This document shows positions 24,067 to 31,708 of a stretch of 63,120 nucleotides of DNA, piece by piece. The translations under genes and the position numbers were made by a program. The notes under the pieces were generated by a model. The model searched no databases, was not told where the DNA came from, and saw only the letters and a list, made by a program, of their open reading frames with translations. The number at the start of each line of letters is the position of its first letter. The first letter of the stretch is position 1. Source of the DNA: Lachnospiraceae bacterium UBA7729 (GTDB taxonomy: Bacteria > Bacillota > Clostridia > Lachnospirales > Lachnospiraceae); assembly GCA_002482005.1 (NCBI GenBank), contig DLFD01000028.1, forward strand, positions 1 through 63,120. The letters are read 5' to 3'.

Positions 24067-24768
24067 ATGGATGAGCAGATCAGAAAACTACAGCAGATGC
24101 TGGATGAGAGCCGGTTTACACTGGTTGTTACCGGTTCCGGGATTTCCGTTGCATCAGGCATTCCGAGCATGCACGGGCTTAATCTGGCAGAAACGCTGCA
24201 GTTTGTATCCAACAATGTTCTTAGGGCAACGCCGGAGCATTACTACAGGGTAGCAAGGCGTTCGTTTTTGAAGGCTATGTTTGAGAACGGTCCCAGCCTG
24301 TCACATAAGAAGCTTTCTGAGCTTGAGCAAAAAGGTAAAGTGCATGGGATTATCACGACAAACCTTGATAATCTGCACAGCATGGCCGGTTCTGTAAATG
24401 TGGCGGAGATCCAGGGAAGCTTTGCAGTAAATACCTGCCTGAAATGCGAAAAACAGAATTTTGATGTAAATATATGGAATCAGGGTAAGGCACCAAGATG
24501 TGAATGCGGAGGGCTTTACAGCTGCTGGCCTGTTTATGCACACATCGGTCTTTATGAACCGGACGCGGCGAAAGCGAGGACATGGGCAGCAAAGGCTGAA
24601 CTGGTTATTCTTGTCGGCGCAGAAGGGGCATATGGCGGTGTCTATTGGAATTCAATCCCATCTTCAGCAAGGATTGTTCAAATCAATCCGGGAAAGACAC
24701 AATTTGATTCATCCGCCATTCTGAATATCAGAAAACCGTGTGATGAGGTATTTGCTTTGTTGGACTGA
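24067..24768 (+). CDS. Sir2-family NAD-dependent enzyme
   Basis: 233 residues. The Rossmann NAD-binding motif VVTGSGISVASGIPS is present, and so is the catalytic TNLDNLHSMAG (Asn, Asp, His). A zinc-binding module has CLKCEKQ then CECGG (four Cys). The usual DFRG after GIP is SMHG here, so the acyl-lysine pocket or Arg contact differs from classical deacetylases. It could deacylate proteins, or act on NAD as Sir2 proteins do in several defence systems; the intact zinc module favours a sirtuin-like deacylase. GTG at 24055 is an alternative start. Last gene of the cassette. Confidence 0.87.
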   Translation: MDEQIRKLQQMLDESRFTLVVTGSGISVASGIPSMHGLNLAETLQFVSNNVLRATPEHYYRVARRSFLKAMFENGPSLSHKKLSELEQKGKVHGIITTNLDNLHSMAGSVNVAEIQGSFAVNTCLKCEKQNFDVNIWNQGKAPRCECGGLYSCWPVYAHIGLYEPDAAKARTWAAKAELVILVGAEGAYGGVYWNSIPSSARIVQINPGKTQFDSSAILNIRKPCDEVFALLD

Positions 24769-24802
24769 TGACAATCGCCATAATTTAAAAATATGATGTT
24801 TA

Positions 24803-24834
24803 TGAGGGTCATAGAGATATGGCTCTTTTCTTTT
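24803..24834 (+). terminator. Probable terminator after the Sir2 cassette
   Basis: GAGGGTCAT, a loop, and ATGGCTC followed by TTTTCTTTT form an imperfect stem with one bulge and a T-rich tail, 35 bases after the sir2 stop and ahead of the resumed tail genes. It would insulate cassette and tail transcription. Confidence 0.45.
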
Positions 24835-24861
24835 GCCATAAACTGAGGAAGGAGGCGGGCG

Positions 24862-26844
24862 ATGTATCCGGTAAGTGATGTGTTTCTGCAGGCGGTGCAG
24901 AGGAAAACCCGCCATTATTACTGGACAGGGAAAATCACGACGACCGGCGGTGCAGCGTATGAGTTTGGTCCGGAGGATATCGTGAAGGGATCCGGATATA
25001 TTTCTGCCCAATGCTGCGGGTCCTCTGAAATCGAGCTGGGAACGGTGTATGCCGCGGAGTTCGGGATCTCATTATTTTCCTCGATAGACCGGTACACGCT
25101 GAAGGACGCAAAGGTCGAGCTGTTCTATCATCTGGAGCTGACGGACAGGACTTATGAGACGGTGCCGATGGGAATCTTTGAGGTCTCGGAGGCCAACCGG
25201 AAGGTCAGGACGCTGGAGCTGAAGGGTTATGACTACATGCTCCGGTTCGAGCAGAACTTCAACGGCTTTGAGACCATTGGAACACCGTATGACTTCATCG
25301 CTCTGTGCTGCAAGGCCTGCAAGGTGGAGATGGCGCAGACGAAGGAACAGATCGAAGCCATGACCAATGGCACCCAGGCCATGTCCATCTATACAGAAAA
25401 TGATATCGAGACCTACAGGGACTGTCTTTATTATGTTGGGCAGGTTCTGGCAGGCTTTTTTGTTATCAACCGGGAAGGAAAGCTGGAGCTTCGGAAGTAT
25501 GGAATGAACCCTGTTCAGACCTACGAGGCGAAGCACCGGTTTTCGTCCAGCTTTTCGGATTTCATCACAAGGTATACGGCGGTCAATTCTACGAACCGGC
25601 GGACGGAGATTGCTGAGTACTATGCCCTGGAGACGGATGATGCTCTGATCATGAACCTGGGCGTGAATCCTTTGCTGCAGTTCGGCCTGGAAGAGACCAG
25701 GGAGATGCTCTGCAGGAACATCCTGAATGACATTGCACAGATCCGCTATGTGCCTTTTGAGTCGGACACGATCGGAAATCCGGCACTGGATCTTGGGGAT
25801 GTGCTGACTTTTTCCGGAGGACAGGCTGACGCAAATCAGCTGGCAGCCATTACCTCTATGGAGATCAAGATCGGCGGGAAGGAGACGCTGAAGTGCGTCG
25901 GCAAGAATCCGCTGCTGGCTCAGTCGAAGTCCAAGAACGATAAGAATATTGCCGGCCTGATGAATTCCATTGAGCAGGGGAAAATCGGAATTCATACCTT
26001 TACCAATGCTTCTGTCATTGACGTAGCGGAGACAGATAAGAAGATCATCAGCATTCAGTTCGCGACCTCGGAAGCAAACCATGTTCAGTTCTTTGGGCAG
26101 GTCATGATCAATGTGGCGGCGAAGGCTGTGACGAAGGCAGGAGAGGCGGCGGGTAGCATTACCGTTCCGGCACTGCCGGTAAGCACAGCTTCTGGAATAT
26201 CGGATGCCGACGGTACTGATAACGGATCATCGGATTCTGCTGGGATGGGAGCTGGAGACACTTCAGAAAGTACGGATTCGACCGAATCCGGAACCGGCGA
26301 CACAAGCGGAAACACTGATGCAGGCGGAACGGATACCACTGCAGAATCCTCCAGCACGTCAGAGACAGTCATCCAGGTGGCGCTGCCGGTCACGATTGAA
26401 ATGGATGGGCAGGCAGAGGGGATCATTACTTATGAATTCAATGATACGAAGCTGACGACACCGGTGCCGGTGGAGACCTGGCATTCCGGGAAGCATATCC
26501 TGAGCCTCTATTATCCGATCGAGAACGTCATTGCCAATTACACGAATACCTTCAACGTGTATATGAGGATGACCAGCGGGACCGGAAGAATCGAGATCGG
26601 CGACATTATCGCATCGATCAGCGGCCAGTCCATGGCGGCAAAGGAGGCTTGGGATGGAAAGATCGCAATCGATGAGAAGATACAGCCCTTCAGACTGACG
26701 GCAGCGATAAGGCCGATCGCATTTACGGAAGCTATAGAGAAGGAAGTGAAGTGGGTCGTCAATTATTACTGGAGCGACACCATCACCGGAAGGCAGAAGG
26801 TTGGCGCCTTCGGCAAGATCATGGAGACAGGAGGTACAGCATGA
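24862..26844 (+). CDS. Tail hub / prophage tail protein
   Basis: 660 residues. The first about 370 residues resemble the tail hub or tail-associated proteins of Clostridial siphophages (YPVSDVFLQAVQRKTRHYYW, ELKGYDYMLRFEQNFNG, LDLGDVLTFSGGQADANQ). Around residues 440-510 lies a low-complexity linker of Ser, Thr, Gly, Asp and Glu, then a C-terminal beta-rich domain (WHSGKHILSLYYPIENV) that may bind host surface structures. AAGGAGG precedes the ATG. It overlaps the next gene by 4 bases. The long flexible linker between hub and distal domain is the notable feature. Confidence 0.8.
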   Translation: MYPVSDVFLQAVQRKTRHYYWTGKITTTGGAAYEFGPEDIVKGSGYISAQCCGSSEIELGTVYAAEFGISLFSSIDRYTLKDAKVELFYHLELTDRTYETVPMGIFEVSEANRKVRTLELKGYDYMLRFEQNFNGFETIGTPYDFIALCCKACKVEMAQTKEQIEAMTNGTQAMSIYTENDIETYRDCLYYVGQVLAGFFVINREGKLELRKYGMNPVQTYEAKHRFSSSFSDFITRYTAVNSTNRRTEIAEYYALETDDALIMNLGVNPLLQFGLEETREMLCRNILNDIAQIRYVPFESDTIGNPALDLGDVLTFSGGQADANQLAAITSMEIKIGGKETLKCVGKNPLLAQSKSKNDKNIAGLMNSIEQGKIGIHTFTNASVIDVAETDKKIISIQFATSEANHVQFFGQVMINVAAKAVTKAGEAAGSITVPALPVSTASGISDADGTDNGSSDSAGMGAGDTSESTDSTESGTGDTSGNTDAGGTDTTAESSSTSETVIQVALPVTIEMDGQAEGIITYEFNDTKLTTPVPVETWHSGKHILSLYYPIENVIANYTNTFNVYMRMTSGTGRIEIGDIIASISGQSMAAKEAWDGKIAIDEKIQPFRLTAAIRPIAFTEAIEKEVKWVVNYYWSDTITGRQKVGAFGKIMETGGTA

Positions 26845-28250
26845 AGCTAAAGGGAAGGATGACCATTGAGCTCATGGACTCGAATACCGGGGCAGTGGAG
26901 ACAGTTACAGAGGAAAATATGATCACAGAGGCGGTGAACGACCTCTTTGCCTATAATCCCTTCGGAGTCCATTACACGACCGGAAACACGATCAACGAGG
27001 TGGAGTGGTACAAGACCATGCTGCCCATCTGTCCGAACCTGATCGGCGGGATTTTATTATTTTCAAAGCCTCTGACGGAGGATGCAGCGAACATTTACCC
27101 ACCGACGGACAACCTGCCGGTGGCCTATGCCTCCAACAATGTGAATTCCACGGCGGATGTGGCAAGAGGAAGCCTGAACCAGTCAGAGAGTAAGAAACTC
27201 GATAACGGCTATAAGTTTGTCTGGGAGTTTACTCCTTCTCAGGGCAACGGGACGATTGCAGCCGCAGCGCTGACCTCCTGCTGGGGCGGGACGAACGCAT
27301 TCGGAAGCTCCGCGGGGACCAAGGCGACATTTCAGATGATGAAGAGGGTGAACATCGGGGATGTGGCGGACGCCAGGAAGCGGATGCTCTTTAACGCCGT
27401 CGCTTTTGACTGGGAGAAGGAACTCCTGACCTCGATCACCTATAAGGACTCTGCGGTCGTGATCCGAAAGCTCAGGGTTCCGACCTTTACCATCGGGCTG
27501 AATGAGCAGCTGAACGATTCGACGACCTCAATCCTTGAGGAGAAATCCGTGACGACGACTTCCTTTGTCTGGGGCGATGACTACAGCGTCTGGGGAGATT
27601 TCTTTGACGGAGGCGACGGCTACTGGTACGGATTCTCTTCAGAGGGAAATTCGTCCGGCAACGCGACGGTCACCTGGGTGAAGATCAAGAAGGATGATCT
27701 CACGATGACGGACGGCTCCTGGACGCTGACAAAGGCATATCTTCACCGGATCGGGACCAGGGATGAGGCGTCGAGCTATCCGGAAAGGACCATTTATTCC
27801 GTGATGCGGGGCGGCTATCTCTATGTGCTGGCCTACAACAAGAAGGGCATCTACAAGATTAATGCCAACAACCAGACGGATGTCACGCTGATCCCGTTCG
27901 GATTTACATCTGCCTTAAAGCCGCTCTGCGAGTCCGGAAGCTGCGAGGTTTACATGACGGTTGTGAACGGGCTGATCATGGGATGGGATTTCATCCTGGA
28001 CGCGTCAGATAAGGTGACGAAGGTCGGCGGTGCGGTGCGGCTGGAGGACGCGGCTTCGCCCATTTTCCAGTACAAGAATTATCTCGTGCAGTGGGGAGGC
28101 TCCTACGGAAATGAGTACCGGACGGTGTACATCCTGACGCCGTATCTGGCTTCCATCAATAATCTTTCTCAGACCGTGGAAAAGACAGCTGAAAAGACCA
28201 TGAAGATCACGTACACGCTGACGCAGGAGGCGGAGACATCGGCATCCTGA
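26841..28250 (+). CDS. Tail/baseplate protein, candidate receptor-binding
   Basis: 469 residues. The N-terminus (LKGRMTIELMDSNTGAVE) resembles baseplate proteins that follow the hub. The second half is rich in Trp, Tyr and Gly with spaced repeats (VWGDDYSVWGDFFDGGDGYW, VMRGGYLYVLAYNKKGIYK), which suggests a beta-propeller or similar beta fold. Position between hub and holin fits a host-recognition role. I do not recognise a named family. The ATG at 26841 overlaps the upstream stop and follows GGAGG. Confidence 0.7.
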   Translation: MKLKGRMTIELMDSNTGAVETVTEENMITEAVNDLFAYNPFGVHYTTGNTINEVEWYKTMLPICPNLIGGILLFSKPLTEDAANIYPPTDNLPVAYASNNVNSTADVARGSLNQSESKKLDNGYKFVWEFTPSQGNGTIAAAALTSCWGGTNAFGSSAGTKATFQMMKRVNIGDVADARKRMLFNAVAFDWEKELLTSITYKDSAVVIRKLRVPTFTIGLNEQLNDSTTSILEEKSVTTTSFVWGDDYSVWGDFFDGGDGYWYGFSSEGNSSGNATVTWVKIKKDDLTMTDGSWTLTKAYLHRIGTRDEASSYPERTIYSVMRGGYLYVLAYNKKGIYKINANNQTDVTLIPFGFTSALKPLCESGSCEVYMTVVNGLIMGWDFILDASDKVTKVGGAVRLEDAASPIFQYKNYLVQWGGSYGNEYRTVYILTPYLASINNLSQTVEKTAEKTMKITYTLTQEAETSAS

Positions 28251-28279
28251 CGCGCGATATTATTTTGAACCTGTAAATG

Positions 28280-28310
28280 GGCAGCTCCTTTTGGGGCTGT
28301 CTTTTGTTTT
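28280..28310 (+). terminator. Rho-independent terminator after the tail genes
   Basis: GGCAGCTCC, loop TTTT, GGGGCTGTC, then TTTTGTTTT. It separates the structural genes from the lysis cassette, 30 bases after the stop of the baseplate gene. Confidence 0.75.
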
Positions 28311-28335
28311 GCCTGTAAGGGAGAAGGAGGTAGCG

Positions 28336-28785
28336 ATGAAGGAGTTCTGGAACATTATTCAAGCGGAGTTTGCTGTCGTCGGAGGATGGCTTGGCTGGTT
28401 TCTCGGAGGGGCGGACGGACTTATGTATGCACTGATTCTATTCGTAGTCTGCGACTATATCACGGGCGTGATGTGCGGGGCGGCAGATCACAAGCTGTCC
28501 TCGCAGATCGGCTTCAAGGGGATCTTTCGAAAAATCGTCATTTTCATCATGGTCGGGATCGGCAATGCCATTGATATCCATGTGCTGGGAAAGCCGGGTG
28601 TCCTGCGAACAGCAGTCATCTTTTTCTACATCTCGAATGAAGGGCTGTCTCTGGTGGAGAACAGCGTGCACCTGGGGCTGCCGGTGCCGGAGAGCCTGAA
28701 GAGAGTACTGGAAGAGCTGCATGACAGAGACGGCAAGGAGAAGGAAGAGGAGAAGGAGATAAAGGATCATGATGAAGGGAATTGA
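28336..28785 (+). CDS. Phage holin (toxin secretion/phage lysis family)
   Basis: 149 residues of the phi-LC3/TcdE-like holin_4 group. Hydrophobic helices occur at about residues 12-45 (VGGWLGWFLGG, LMYALILFVVCDYITGVM) and 65-105 (IFRKIVIFIMVGIGNAID, VLRTAVIFFYISNEGLS). The C-terminus is highly charged (Lys/Glu). The CDYITGV motif is characteristic. It permeabilises the membrane to release the endolysin. AAGGAGG fits ATG 28336. It overlaps the lysin gene by 17 bases. Confidence 0.92.
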   Translation: MKEFWNIIQAEFAVVGGWLGWFLGGADGLMYALILFVVCDYITGVMCGAADHKLSSQIGFKGIFRKIVIFIMVGIGNAIDIHVLGKPGVLRTAVIFFYISNEGLSLVENSVHLGLPVPESLKRVLEELHDRDGKEKEEEKEIKDHDEGN

Positions 28786-29560
28786 TGTTTCGAAGTGGCA
28801 GGGGAAGATCGACTGGCAGAGGGTGGAGGCGTCCGGTATCGAGTTCGCCATCATCCGGGCAGGCTACGGGAACTCTGCAAATCAGAAGGATTCATTCTTC
28901 GAGAGGAACTATCTTGGCGCGAAGACGGCGGGGCTGCATGTCGGCGCTTACTGGTACAGCTATGCCAACAGCTTCCGGGAAGCTACCCTTGAGGCGAAGG
29001 CTTTCCAGAGGGTGATCGCCGGGAAGCAGTTCGACATGCCGGTGTACTTTGACATGGAGGAGAAGGATCAGCTGGAGGCCGGCAGGGATTTTTGCAGCGG
29101 ACTGATCCGGACCTTCTGCAGTGAAATGGAGAAGGTGGGATACTTCGCCGGCTTTTACACATCGGCATCCTATGCAAAGGCGGTGGTATCGCCGGAGATC
29201 CTCAGCCGGTATACCTTCTGGTGCGCCCAGTGGGCGAAGAGCTGCAGCTATCAGGGGCGCTGCGGAATCTGGCAGTATTCCTCCAAGGGCAGGGTGCCGG
29301 GGATCAGCGGGAATGTGGATCTGGATCGGTGCTATCAGGACTTTCCGAAGGTGATCCAGAGCGGAGGGTTTAATGGATACCCGAAAGGTACCGGAGCAGG
29401 AACGACTGCAGCGGCGCCTTCCAGAAAGTCTGTCGAGGAACTGGCCAGAGAGGTCATTGCCGGGAAGTGGGGCAATGGCAGGGAAAGACAGCAGAGGCTG
29501 ATTGCTGCCGGGTATGACTATAAGGCCGTACAGAGAAAAGTGAATGAGATGATGAGGTAA
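28769..29560 (+). CDS. Endolysin: GH25 muramidase with CW_7 domain
   Basis: 263 residues. The GH25 lysozyme domain covers about residues 1-190: KGIDVSKWQGKIDWQRV (first catalytic-site Asp), AYWYSYA, and VYFDMEEKDQ (catalytic DxE). A glycine/alanine linker follows, then a Cpl-7-type cell-wall-binding domain from about residue 220 (VIAGKWGNGRERQQRLIAAGYDY). It cuts the glycan strands of peptidoglycan at the end of the lytic cycle. No signal peptide, so export relies on the holin. ATG codons at 28769 and 28772 are both possible. Confidence 0.95.
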   Translation: MMKGIDVSKWQGKIDWQRVEASGIEFAIIRAGYGNSANQKDSFFERNYLGAKTAGLHVGAYWYSYANSFREATLEAKAFQRVIAGKQFDMPVYFDMEEKDQLEAGRDFCSGLIRTFCSEMEKVGYFAGFYTSASYAKAVVSPEILSRYTFWCAQWAKSCSYQGRCGIWQYSSKGRVPGISGNVDLDRCYQDFPKVIQSGGFNGYPKGTGAGTTAAAPSRKSVEELAREVIAGKWGNGRERQQRLIAAGYDYKAVQRKVNEMMR

Positions 29561-29584
29561 CGGAGCGTTGCATCATCTGGGAAG

Positions 29585-29633
29585 AAGGGCTATTCATGGC
29601 GGAGAGATCTGCGGTGGATAGCCCTTATTTTTG
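29585..29633 (+). terminator. Terminator after the lysis genes
   Basis: GGGCTAT ... ATAGCCC encloses a smaller inner stem and is followed by TTATTTTT. It ends the late operon immediately before the third copy of the GCGGAA-N10 motif. Confidence 0.7.
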
Positions 29634-29641
29634 TGCTCTGA

Positions 29642-29682
29642 GAGCGGAAAAAATCCGACCGGGGGAACTTTAAGGAGTAGGA
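29642..29682 (+). promoter_or_regulatory. Conserved operon-start motif, copy 3 (recombinase operon)
   Basis: GAGCGGAAAAAA, six bases, then CGGGGGAACTTTAAGGA and GTAGGA, matching 4309-4349 at every position outside the six-base gap. A short hairpin (GTAG-GAAAA-CTAC) follows, then TGGAGG and the start at 29705. The motif places the recombinase operon under the same signal as the replication operons 25 kb away. Confidence 0.6.
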
Positions 29683-29704
29683 AAACTACAACCTGGAGGT
29701 GCCT

Positions 29705-29944
29705 ATGACGGTCGATGAAATGAAGAACGTGGACGTGCGGACGGTCAGCCGTGATGATTTGGTAGATATCAGAGACGTGCATATAGACAGGACTCTTCCG
29801 AAGGAGGAGCGTGTCCGGAGCTTTGTGCAGCAGATCCGGAATCCATACTGCTTCAAATGCGGGAATGTTGTCGTGAAGACCAGATTTACAGATACGGATG
29901 TGACGCTTGAGGAGCGCATGGAGCATTATCTCCGGTCAAAATAA
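29705..29944 (+). CDS. DUF6870-like small protein before the recombinases
   Basis: 79 residues. The pattern VDEMKNVDVRTVSRDDLVDI, PYCFKCGNVVVKTRFTDTD is recognised from small proteins encoded before serine recombinase genes in Clostridial mobile elements. One CxxC pair (CFKC) may bind zinc. GGAGGT lies just before ATG 29705; GTG at 29699 overlaps that site and is less likely. It is the first gene after the conserved motif, so it may be made together with the recombinases, perhaps as a directionality or control factor (inference). Confidence 0.72.
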   Translation: MTVDEMKNVDVRTVSRDDLVDIRDVHIDRTLPKEERVRSFVQQIRNPYCFKCGNVVVKTRFTDTDVTLEERMEHYLRSK

Positions 29945-30065
29945 TTGTGGCCGATGAGGCAGCGTATGATCATGGTAGAATCAGACCATAGCGAATAAGA
30001 ATCAGGGCTGTACCGGATGCATTTGTTTTTGCTTGGTCAGATGGTGACTAAGGAGGACAAACAGC

Positions 30066-31697
30066 ATGAATAAAGAGTACAGCGCCTGCATTTATGCCAG
30101 ACTGTCCCGTGACGACGGAGACAAGCTGGAAAGTGACAGCATTATCAATCAAAGAGCCCTGATCAGGGACTATCTCAAAAAGCATCCGGAGATCCATATC
30201 GTTTCTGAAAAGACTGATGATGGATTCTCCGGAGTCAATTTCGACAGACCAGCCTTCAAGGAGATGATGGATGAGATCCGCTCCGGGAAGGTCAATTGTG
30301 TTGTCGTCAAGGATCTTTCCCGTTTTGGAAGAAATTATATCGAGGCTGGCAATTATATCGAGAAGGTGTTCCCGTTTATGGGAGTGCGCTTCATCGCCAT
30401 CAATGACAGCTATGACAGCCTGGACAGGAACCAGGCGGATTCTCTGATTATTCCCTTCAAGAATCTGATCAATGATGCTTACTGCAAGGACATCTCTGTG
30501 AAGATCCGCAGCCAGCTCGAGATCAAGAGGAAGAATGGCGAGTACATTGGCGCCTTTGTCGTATACGGCTATCTGAAGGATCCGGAGAATAAGAACAAGA
30601 TTATCGTTGATCCCTTTGCGTCTGAGGTGGTCCGGGCGATCTTCAAATGGAAAATCGAGGGCATGAGCCAGAGCAGGATTGCGGACAAGCTGAACGCGCA
30701 GGGAGTCCTCTGCCCGCTGGAGTATAAGAAGTCGATTGGCGTGAACTTGAAGAGCAGCTTCCAGGTCAGGAAGAAGGCCATGTGGTCTCCGGTCTCTGTG
30801 GAGCGGATCCTGAAAAATGAAATCTATACAGGGGTCCTGCTGCAGGGGAAGAGGAGCACTCCGAACTATAAGGTCAAGAAGCTGATGCTGAAGGATGAGT
30901 CAGAATGGGTGAGAGCGGAGGATACACATGAAGCCATTATCGACCGCGAGACCTTTGAGAATGTCCAGATCATTCTGAAGCATGATATCCGGATTGCTCC
31001 GCAGGAGGATATGGTCTACCCGCTTTCGGGCTATGTGCGGTGCGGCGATTGCAGACAGAGCATGGTCCGCAAGTCCTTTGTACATGGAAAGAAGCGCTAC
31101 AGCTATTTCGTCTGCTCGACACATAAGCGCGGCAAGGGCTGCTCTACACATTCCATTGGCGTGGAAGAGCTGACAGCAGCAGTTCTCACTGCGACCAGAA
31201 GGCATGTGGACACCATCCTTGAGATGGCAAAAACGATTGATTATGTTGAGGCGATTCCTGAGCGTCAGAGAGGCGTCCTTAATTATGACGCGCAGATCGT
31301 CAGGCTTAAGGAGGATATTGAGAAAAACGAGACGTTCAAGCTGAAGCTTTATGAGAACCTGCAGGAGGGTATGATCAGCCAGGATGAGTATTTTCTCTTC
31401 AAGAAAAGCTATGCAGAGAAGATCAAGAAGGCGCAGCAGTCCATAAAGCTCCTGCAGGAGGACCGGGAGCAGATGGTAAGCAGCAGCCGGGAGAGGCTTT
31501 CCTGGATGGATGTCTTTAAGAAGCATGCAAATCTCACGGAGCTGGAGCGAACAGCGGTCGTCGATATGATCGAGTGCATCTATGTCTATGAGGACCAGCG
31601 AATCGAGGTCGTTTTCAGATACGCAGATGAATGCGAGAAAATCATCAAATTTCTGCAGAATGTTCCTGAAGACGTAAAAGCCCGGGCAGCAGTGTAA
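30066..31697 (+). CDS. Large serine recombinase 1 of 3
   Basis: 543 residues. The resolvase domain starts SACIYARLSRDDGD with the nucleophile Ser in YARLS; VVKDLSRFGRNYIEAGNYIE and GVRFIAINDSYDS carry the conserved Arg and Asp residues. A recombinase domain follows (IFKWKIEGMSQSRIADKLNA), then a zinc ribbon (CGDCRQSM ... VCSTHKRGKGCSTH) and a coiled coil at about residues 420-480. It performs site-specific integration or excision. AAGGAGG precedes the start. The next recombinase gene begins 12 bases after its stop. Confidence 0.93.
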   Translation: MNKEYSACIYARLSRDDGDKLESDSIINQRALIRDYLKKHPEIHIVSEKTDDGFSGVNFDRPAFKEMMDEIRSGKVNCVVVKDLSRFGRNYIEAGNYIEKVFPFMGVRFIAINDSYDSLDRNQADSLIIPFKNLINDAYCKDISVKIRSQLEIKRKNGEYIGAFVVYGYLKDPENKNKIIVDPFASEVVRAIFKWKIEGMSQSRIADKLNAQGVLCPLEYKKSIGVNLKSSFQVRKKAMWSPVSVERILKNEIYTGVLLQGKRSTPNYKVKKLMLKDESEWVRAEDTHEAIIDRETFENVQIILKHDIRIAPQEDMVYPLSGYVRCGDCRQSMVRKSFVHGKKRYSYFVCSTHKRGKGCSTHSIGVEELTAAVLTATRRHVDTILEMAKTIDYVEAIPERQRGVLNYDAQIVRLKEDIEKNETFKLKLYENLQEGMISQDEYFLFKKSYAEKIKKAQQSIKLLQEDREQMVSSSRERLSWMDVFKKHANLTELERTAVVDMIECIYVYEDQRIEVVFRYADECEKIIKFLQNVPEDVKARAAV

Positions 31698-31708
31698 GGA
31701 GGTGCGCT

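Noticed and set aside
24862..28250. Diversity-generating retroelement target in the tail proteins
   Set aside because: No reverse transcriptase gene and no template/variable repeat pair was seen in the window.
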